From positions 1-20,051 of IMG/VR virus record IMGVR_UViG_3300034198_002558: a DNA stretch of 20,051 bases. One strand, 5' to 3'. A program made the position numbers and the translations under genes. The notes below the pieces were generated by a model. It did no database searches. It was not told the origin of the DNA and worked only from the letters and a program-made list of their open reading frames with translations. The first letter of the stretch is position 1. The number at the start of each line of letters is the position of its first letter. Shown here in pieces: positions 15,501-20,051 of this stretch. Origin of the DNA: a virus.

Positions 15501-18500
15501 TGTCCAGTACTTTGAGCGCTTGCTCCAAGCCCAGTTGATACCCCGGGTCTTCCTTGTCCTGTTTCGCGTTCGCCATCCATTGACTCAGAAGTGCCTTCAT
15601 CTCCAATTTGTTGGTGGCTAGCGTCTTGGAAGCGGTTGCCACGAGGTTTGAGATTTCCACTGCGGAACTCCTTGTTTAAAAATTGAAAGATGTCATCGTT
15701 GCTGGTGATAACTTTGGTCAGGTCTTTTTTGACCTGTTGTAAATCAAACGACGGGTGCGTGTCAAGCAGTGTCATGACTTTTTGCATTTCAGACGCAAAC
15801 GAAGCGCCATGATTACGCACGCGAAAATGAGCCATCTCATGAACCATTGTGCCGATCATAGACACTGCAACTTGTGCGGGGGTGTCATGCATGCTGGTTG
15901 TAGCGGGGTTAATAAACATACCCTTAAACGGCACCATGATGCTGACACCGTAATACTCATTGTCGATACTCACACCAAAGGCTTGAGTGGACATATCAGA
16001 GTACGAGCTGTCAACCGACAGCAAAGCATCGCGCAGCAGGTGGAACGTATCGCCGATCGCCGCAAAATATTTGTTGACGCGAGAAACACCAAATTGGTCC
16101 CGCGCAAGGTCGGACAAGGACTGAGGCGTGCCTTCAAATATCCCAGCAGGGAGGTCAAGCCCTTCCCCTTTAAGCCAATCAACAAGTTCAACCGCCGTGC
16201 CTGATTTATTATCAGCGGAGGCGGCACCATTATTTTTATTGGCTTCATAAACGGTCAGCCAGTACCTACCGTTACCAAGGTCGGTCAACCCAAAATGTAT
16301 TTGGTCCGAGTATGGTTGAGAGGTAACCAGAGCGTCAAGCGCAGCTTTTGCGTCCGTTTCGGTCACAGTCCTTACTTGCGTTTCCGTGTTGTCATGGATC
16401 ATGACTTTGGTAGAGTCAATCTCGTCTTGCGGGACGGTCAACTCTTCGATACGTACGCTTGTCTTTTCCAAGTCTTTGGCAGTCAACTCAGGCAGTGCGC
16501 GGTTGTTGACATACAGTACGCCGTCACGAACTTCTACTTCATCGCCGGGTTTAATCAGTGTGAATGCGTTGTCAGTTGGAGGGGCGGTTGGCTCCAGTGA
16601 TTTTGCTTCAGTCACTGACCCGTCGGCGTTTACGTACTGCACCGTCCCAAAGTTTTTGACGCCCGAAGCCAGATCGAGCTGGCTGTACACGGCGGTGATG
16701 TAGTTAAAAATTTTGCCAAAATCTTCTTTGGCCACAGCCGAAAAGTTTTGGCGGTTTAAATCAAACGGATACCCAGCGTCTTCCGGCTTGACGTTCTCGG
16801 CAGGAGTCACATCTACATAAAAGGCGCGTTTAATTGGCTTACCTTCCCATCCGGGACGGTCTTGAATCTTCATGTCGAATTGCCACAGCCCGTTAGACAA
16901 TACGTGGGTATTGCCGTTGTAAGGCACGTCCATCTTTTCTTTGGACACGTAGATACGCGCAGTGCCCCAAGCAAAGTTGACGTTTGCAAACGGAGTGTAA
17001 TCATTGACAGGAAAATTAGAACCAATTGGGAGCTGCTTTGTGCCATACCCGTAATCGACATTGACATCAATGTCACCAAACAGCGGGCTGTACTCCAGCA
17101 CAGGGGCTTCTGCAAGGCTCCATTTGTTAAAATTAATCTTCTCTTGCTCGCCAGTAGACTCGTTGGTGAATGAGTCTGGGATAGTCACAGTCACCGCAGT
17201 GCCGTGGCCATCGGGAAACAGAGTATTAACGTATTGCCGCACGGTCTCTAAGTCGGAAGTCACTTCAATGTTAGGCCCCCGGTCTGGGTCATCCAGCGCG
17301 GCTTTCAAGTCATCGCCATTGGTGACCATGCGAGAGATCACACCATCGCGCAGCGACACAACTTCAAGCTGCTTGTTCTCAAACAGGAACAACATTTTGG
17401 CAACACCAAGGCCACCGGATGCACGCTTTGTCTCTTTGACAGTACCCGCAATCTGCAAGAACTGATTGCCCATCACGCTGGTTGGCATGCCAAGGCCGTT
17501 GTCCACAACACGGATAGAACGATTGTCTTGGTCAATCTTTACGTCAACACGACCTTTGGTCAACTGCCCTTGCTCCAGCGAGCCTTTGATGGCGTCGAAT
17601 GAGTTTTGGAACAGCTCTTTGATTGAGACCAGCGCAATGTCTTTTGGCGTGCCGTACAGTTTGGAGCCGAGCATTTTGGCCAGACGTTGCACGTTGGCAC
17701 TAGGGCGAGCTTTGATCGTTGTTTCGTTGGGCATCGGCGTGTTAGCGCTGGGTTCTTTATCCCCCCCGAACCCAAACATGGAGCTCGCTTGCTCCCCACT
17801 TGCGTTCTCCTCTCTACGGGTTGATTCTTCATTCATGCGAACCATCAAGTCCATTGCCTTCTGGGGGTCGCCGCCTACGAGCTCATTAACCGCATCGTCC
17901 AAACGACGGAAAGTCATTGTCTGGTTTCTTTTGAGCGAACCCGAAGATGGCACGCGCCCCTGTGTGTTCCCCCGCAAAGCAACGCGCCCTTCGGCTTCAT
18001 CGTCAGCACGCCGCGCAAGTTCGTGCAACCTCCAAATTTTTTCTGGCACCCAGTTTGGAGCACGTTGGCCAAACATAGAGCTCGTTTGCTCCCCACGAGC
18101 TTGGTACTGCGGTGCACGGGTGCTTAAGATGGTGTCGGTCACAATAACCAAGTCAGTGAGAGCATTGGTCTCATCTTCACTCATGTTAAACAAGTCGCGG
18201 ATGCCGCGCACAAACCGGGTGAAGTACGAAGTGTCTCCCTCGTGTCCATAAGCCTTGCGCAAGAAGGCTTGGAAGTCTGGGTCGGTCATGCCGTACGCAA
18301 TGAACTCCCGTGGGTCTTCCAAAACTTCGCCTCGATCAGCAAGCAAAGAAATGTACTTGGGCAGTTCATCCCGCGCAGCCATGTCATTAAACGTGTCAAT
18401 CGCACTGTTCATCGTGCGAAGCAGGTCGGTCGCGGCGCGAACCAAAGGAGAGTCGAGGTTGACGCCCTTCTTGATTGCTTCAATAGCCAGAACGATCTTA

Positions 18501-20051
18501 CGGTTAGTAGCCGCGTGCAACAGCTCGTGCAGGATAGTCAGGTTGTTGATGCCTTGGTTTTCGCCAAAGGATGCACCGCGCACATAGATTACACGGTCGC
18601 CCGTGTTGTAGTTCTCAATGTACAGCGCAATTGAACGGTCCCAATGTTTAGCGTTCTTCGCCAGTTTAAGTTGCGCTGGCAACTCTTGGTCTTCCTCAAT
18701 GACCACGAATTTGACGTTGGTGACAAAGTTGCGCAGGCGCTTGCCGAGCTTCTTCTCGAAGTATGTGCCGGTTTTGATGATGTGGTTCAGAGCTTGAACA
18801 CCGTTGGTGAACTTACCAAACGTAGTATCGGGTGCGCCCTTGGTCACGCGAGAGGAGCTAACCTGCGCTTCTTGTGCGCGTTTTTGCAGGTCCATACCTG
18901 CCAACAAGTCAGCCTTTTCTCTTTCCAAAACATCAGGGCGTGCCAATGCAGCTTTGACACGTTCGCCTACTTTGGTGCCTCGAAGCAAGGGGTCAGACTG
19001 CATTTGCAGCAGGGTTTTGATAGTTTCCCGGCGCTCAGCTCGGTGCTCGGCCAAAGCTGTTTCGTGCTCTTCGTCTGTTTCAAAATCGGCTTCATCGGGC
19101 AACGTGGCCAGCTCATCCAGCTTGTTTGTCAGCCGAATAATTAAGCGCTCAGCTTTTGCTTTTGCCGCCTGCACCGGACGTTTGTTTTCTGCACGCTGCT
19201 GTTTTTCTTCCTCGGTCAGAACAGCAGGTCGGCCACGCTTGGCCTTGGAAACTTCAGTAGTGGGAACAGCGACACCGTATTTATCTTGCAACATAGCCCC
19301 AGCTACGTTGGCAATGTCTTGGCGACCATTGGCAATGCCGTAGTTATACGACTCCAGCAACCCTTCTTGGCTCACATACAGGGGGCTGGTAATGTTTTTG
19401 ATTGCGGCTACCAGCGGGTTATCCACCCCCACGCGCCCTTGGGCTTCTTCTGCGGCCTGAAGATTATTGCCCTCCGCCGTCAACGCCCTGTATTCCCCAC
19501 GAAAAAGCGGGTCGCTTGTTGTCATTGCAGTGGGTTGCTTGCCCTTTCCTGCCACAGTGCTTGCAGCAGTCTGTCCAGTTGAAACCACTCTACTTGGCTG
19601 AGTGACTCCAGCTCCTCCGGGGGTGGTGACAACACCGGGCTGTCCAGCCATTCCAGCGCCTGTTCTATCTGTGGGACTGACAGTTGGCGCATTTCCAACA
19701 GCGCCTTCACGTTCGGCTTGTTCATCTGATTGTGCCTCCTCTTGTGCTTGTTGAATAGCCATTTGATTAGCTTGCTGGGGGTCCATGCCGCCGTCAACAA
19801 ACTCATTTGTCAGCTCAATGATGCGGGGGGCCAGCGTTTTACGTTTTTTGGCTTCTTGGGAGGCCAGCACTTGCTCAGCCTGTACTCGTGCATCCTCCGC
19901 AGGGATGCCTGTGGCTTCAATCTCGGCGGTGAGGTCGGCCAGCTTTTCTTCTTTTGAAACAGTGGGGGGCGCAGATTGTACCGAGGGGGGCGCAGATTGT
20001 ACCGAGGGGGGCGCAGATTGTACCGAGGGGGGCGCAGATTGTACCGAGGGG
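12515..20051 (-). CDS. Giant polyvalent protein: two zincin-like sites, GHKL ATPase, PLxRFG-type C-terminus (partial)
   Basis: The frame has no stop from 12515 to the window edge, so at least 2,511 residues are visible and the N-terminus lies outside. The GTG at 19870 is only internal. Numbering from that codon and going N to C: Pro/Ser/Val/Gln repeats at the edge; an AT-hook-like KRGRPA near 212; a zincin-like HELLH at 448-452; two GEQxSSMFG motifs; a GHKL ATPase with ELFQNSFDA (E752, N756), DNGLGM (790-795), GGLGVAKM and GTAVTVTIP; a SprT-like HEMAH at 1344-1348 with H1354; a Gly/Gln linker; and a long helical PLxRFG-type region with PLVRRGDFW at 1693 and a membrane-like segment near 2150-2175. 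Polyvalent phage proteins are thought to enter the cell with the DNA and act on host targets; that role is inferred here. Confidence 0.9.
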   Translation of the reverse strand, partial: PSVQSAPPSVQSAPPSVQSAPPSVQSAPPTVSKEEKLADLTAEIEATGIPAEDARVQAEQVLASQEAKKRKTLAPRIIELTNEFVDGGMDPQQANQMAIQQAQEEAQSDEQAEREGAVGNAPTVSPTDRTGAGMAGQPGVVTTPGGAGVTQPSRVVSTGQTAASTVAGKGKQPTAMTTSDPLFRGEYRALTAEGNNLQAAEEAQGRVGVDNPLVAAIKNITSPLYVSQEGLLESYNYGIANGRQDIANVAGAMLQDKYGVAVPTTEVSKAKRGRPAVLTEEEKQQRAENKRPVQAAKAKAERLIIRLTNKLDELATLPDEADFETDEEHETALAEHRAERRETIKTLLQMQSDPLLRGTKVGERVKAALARPDVLEREKADLLAGMDLQKRAQEAQVSSSRVTKGAPDTTFGKFTNGVQALNHIIKTGTYFEKKLGKRLRNFVTNVKFVVIEEDQELPAQLKLAKNAKHWDRSIALYIENYNTGDRVIYVRGASFGENQGINNLTILHELLHAATNRKIVLAIEAIKKGVNLDSPLVRAATDLLRTMNSAIDTFNDMAARDELPKYISLLADRGEVLEDPREFIAYGMTDPDFQAFLRKAYGHEGDTSYFTRFVRGIRDLFNMSEDETNALTDLVIVTDTILSTRAPQYQARGEQTSSMFGQRAPNWVPEKIWRLHELARRADDEAEGRVALRGNTQGRVPSSGSLKRNQTMTFRRLDDAVNELVGGDPQKAMDLMVRMNEESTRREENASGEQASSMFGFGGDKEPSANTPMPNETTIKARPSANVQRLAKMLGSKLYGTPKDIALVSIKELFQNSFDAIKGSLEQGQLTKGRVDVKIDQDNRSIRVVDNGLGMPTSVMGNQFLQIAGTVKETKRASGGLGVAKMLFLFENKQLEVVSLRDGVISRMVTNGDDLKAALDDPDRGPNIEVTSDLETVRQYVNTLFPDGHGTAVTVTIPDSFTNESTGEQEKINFNKWSLAEAPVLEYSPLFGDIDVNVDYGYGTKQLPIGSNFPVNDYTPFANVNFAWGTARIYVSKEKMDVPYNGNTHVLSNGLWQFDMKIQDRPGWEGKPIKRAFYVDVTPAENVKPEDAGYPFDLNRQNFSAVAKEDFGKIFNYITAVYSQLDLASGVKNFGTVQYVNADGSVTEAKSLEPTAPPTDNAFTLIKPGDEVEVRDGVLYVNNRALPELTAKDLEKTSVRIEELTVPQDEIDSTKVMIHDNTETQVRTVTETDAKAALDALVTSQPYSDQIHFGLTDLGNGRYWLTVYEANKNNGAASADNKSGTAVELVDWLKGEGLDLPAGIFEGTPQSLSDLARDQFGVSRVNKYFAAIGDTFHLLRDALLSVDSSYSDMSTQAFGVSIDNEYYGVSIMVPFKGMFINPATTSMHDTPAQVAVSMIGTMVHEMAHFRVRNHGASFASEMQKVMTLLDTHPSFDLQQVKKDLTKVITSNDDIFQFLNKEFRSGNLKPRGNRFQDASHQQIGDEGTSESMDGERETGQGRPGVSTGLGASAQSTGQVGQPAGAGGQTQTAGDPARTQRQLTRAVNVANAKFEESQNGEEYSKAVSLLQMMQDPRKLVPVIRDLYQRMNLGARTALTYAMTTDFLAELAADSVPELLNTQKLMQQMSGMTQTLLKAAGDLTNDIARAFRKDPTLRKKLDQITHMATLAEYDPADTTQTVRSKKLDQMYADLGAEGQRVYNRIKRHFEVLSNYFSQLLDAQITQSGLPMAEQANLIKKIRAIYETGSKIVPYFPLVRRGDFWLSIGTGESRKFFMFESMGERDRAMQGFADEKVKQKPGESAVAFKKRRDQNMQDLLESEDFVYGNDISSLRRTTIGNSQLLTGVFAEIDSVGAGTEFSPEAKEQLKDAVYQIYLQTMPEQSFRKQFIHRKGFAGFRTDLLRNVADTTTKMATQLARIKYAPLLRNSLSQARDSIKNRPIYEPYVASFERRVSDALSAGKPSLAESIAGASNKFSFIYYLGGISSAMLQPLSLFQTGIPVLMKYGVGKAYAEMGNMLKVWNEFGVMQKNADGTFSWVPPSIENTTRSADERRAIKDMLARDLTTSTYARDALDYKATPTDKISSPTVQFAKDTVDILVLGGLMHSTERLSRESMFLAAYRLNRKAGRDHETSVDNAVIDTNEALGNYGQYNRPDFMKGAPGKVLTQFMMYPVHTTIFLGKNFVEMVKPMNGRTRWEASKKFFGTMGHTWVLGGAVGLWGFSTVMGFLGAMWNSLKDDDWPEEVKNMSYELWWRTVWLKEQLGGTQIAGHDLADIIERGPVNAITGVDISSRVSLNNMWMRDTKETATMRESAMALALEKAGPTANMILSEAEAVEAFMQGDYKKGVSKALPAGFRNWVNAARYYQEGAKDNKGVEILSRDAFTTGELIFQAVGFRSDLLANTQYVTFKVIGLEQKVLNKRALIMNQMDRAYREKDFKAYTGYYDDMRKFNAHYPTYEITVDNLVDSLERKQEQRGKSFRGITLTEKNVGPFAEALIPSRIAADKREEKNRKK
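15427..15660 (-). CDS. Possible gene nested in +1 frame within the giant gene
   Basis: A 77-codon frame starts with GTG at 15660, with AAGGAG (15668-15673) 7 nt upstream. It encodes EISNLVATASKTLATNK, then a helix with MKALLSQWMANAKQ, then a leucine-rich helix LEQALKVLDKSASLPELVAK. The balanced composition and amphipathic helices look like a true protein. The giant protein in the same stretch is Gly/Gln/Ser-rich linker, as expected when the linker is constrained by another frame. No family recognised. It could also be a chance open frame. Confidence 0.5.
   Translation of the reverse strand: MEISNLVATASKTLATNKLEMKALLSQWMANAKQDKEDPGYQLGLEQALKVLDKSASLPELVAKLRRLETQPVLKGN
15668..15673 (-). promoter_or_regulatory. 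Shine-Dalgarno site of nested frame 15427-15660
   Basis: AAGGAG on the - strand, 7 nt before a GTG codon. In the giant frame these bases simply code for Lys-Glu. Confidence 0.5.
17772..17799. repeat. 28-bp imperfect direct repeat, copy near the GHKL domain
   Basis: Matches 18069-18096 at 26 of 28 positions. On the - strand it encodes GEQASSMFG in the linker before the GHKL ATPase. Confidence 0.85.
18069..18096. repeat. 28-bp imperfect direct repeat, copy after the first zincin-like domain
   Basis: Encodes GEQTSSMFG on the - strand. The two copies are 297 bp apart, exactly 99 codons, and in the same frame. Confidence 0.85.
19522..19725 (-). CDS. Probable small gene nested in +1 frame within the giant gene
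   Basis: 67 residues from ATG 19725, with AGAGGAGG (19735-19742) 9 nt upstream. The protein reads as MNKPNVKALLEMRQL, a helix VPQIEQALEWLDSP, a Pro/Glu turn (PPPEELESL) and SQVEWFQLDRLLQALWQERA. This W-x-x-L-x-x-LL pattern near the end is like short phage proteins I have seen. Its TGA (19524-19522) overlaps an in-frame ATG of the giant gene as ATGA, the junction style used throughout the window. The giant frame here is a low-complexity Gly/Thr/Val/Ala linker. It is either an overprinted gene or a sign that the giant frame can also be entered at 19525. Confidence 0.6.
   Translation of the reverse strand: MNKPNVKALLEMRQLSVPQIEQALEWLDSPVLSPPPEELESLSQVEWFQLDRLLQALWQERASNPLQ
19735..19742 (-). promoter_or_regulatory. 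Shine-Dalgarno site of nested gene 19522-19725
   Basis: AGAGGAGG on the - strand, a very strong match, 9 nt before ATG. In the giant frame it codes for part of Gln-Glu-Glu. Confidence 0.55.
19964..20051. repeat. 21-bp tandem repeat, at least four copies, cut by the window edge
   Basis: Four perfect units at 19964, 19985, 20006 and 20027, each GGGGGG followed by CGCAGATTGTACCGA, plus four G of a fifth. Each unit is 7 codons on the - strand and adds S-V-Q-S-A-P-P to the giant protein. With no base differences, the array is recent or kept uniform. Confidence 0.95.

Noticed and set aside
19868-19870. GTG as the start of the giant gene
   Set aside because: The frame is open for the remaining 181 bases to the window edge and carries sensible sequence and heptapeptide repeats there. 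The codon is internal and the true start lies outside.
19964-20051. Tandem repeats as a CRISPR array or iteron origin
   Set aside because: Units are directly contiguous with no spacers, are a multiple of three bases and lie in frame inside a coding sequence. Expansion of a peptide linker explains them better.

Overview
The window looks like part of a tailed double-stranded DNA phage genome (Caudoviricetes). It could be a free phage, a metagenomic viral contig or a prophage segment; nothing here decides which. The evidence is a dense run of small, translationally coupled genes with many ATGA stop/start overlaps, a phage-type family A DNA polymerase, a primase-helicase, a SNF2-like helicase, several nucleases, and a giant multidomain 'polyvalent' protein of the kind phages carry. 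Shine-Dalgarno sites of the GGAG type and sigma70-like promoters (TTGACA) fit a Gram-negative, probably proteobacterial host. That host assignment is inference only.

Layout. (1) Positions 1-941, + strand: the end of an unknown gene, two small proteins (one coiled coil, one ribbon-helix-helix-like), and a helix-turn-helix protein joined to a DUF3310 domain. The block closes with a textbook GCCGCC-TTCG-GGCGGC terminator at 962-985. (2) Positions 997-7753, + strand: a promoter drives the replication and nuclease cassette. It holds a VRR-NUC nuclease, small unknown genes, an exonuclease-polymerase (PolA), a small HicA-like protein, a RecB/Cas4-like nuclease with an apparent Fe-S cluster, three further small proteins including an HNH-like one, and a SNF2-type helicase. 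(3) Positions 7750-12428, + strand: a second promoter, with a spacer strikingly like the first, drives a conserved hypothetical protein, a candidate ssDNA-binding protein, an HTH regulator, a 952-residue primase-helicase and a small protein. (4) Positions 12408-12515: a promoter-like element, three potential hairpins and a strong terminator, together a candidate small RNA of about 73 nt. (5) Positions 12515-20051, - strand and convergent with the rest: one uninterrupted reading frame that is still open at the window edge, encoding at least 2,511 residues. It carries a zincin-like HELLH site, a GHKL (Hsp90/MutL-type) ATPase fold, a second SprT-like HEMAH site and a PLxRFG-type C-terminal region with a membrane-like segment.

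The + strand genes together look like a self-contained DNA replication and recombination unit: primase-helicase, polymerase, a likely single-strand binding protein, nucleases and a remodelling helicase. The giant - strand protein probably travels in the virion or acts early against the host, by analogy with other polyvalent proteins.

The most unusual observations are two small reading frames hidden inside the low-complexity linkers of the giant gene. Both are in the +1 frame, both have strong Shine-Dalgarno sites, and one ends in an ATGA overlap with an in-frame ATG of the giant gene. Others are a GHKL ATPase between two metalloprotease sites in one polypeptide, a compositionally foreign palm/fingers segment inside polA that also carries the Leu762-type residue, a shared promoter spacer motif, and a 21-bp tandem repeat running into the window edge.
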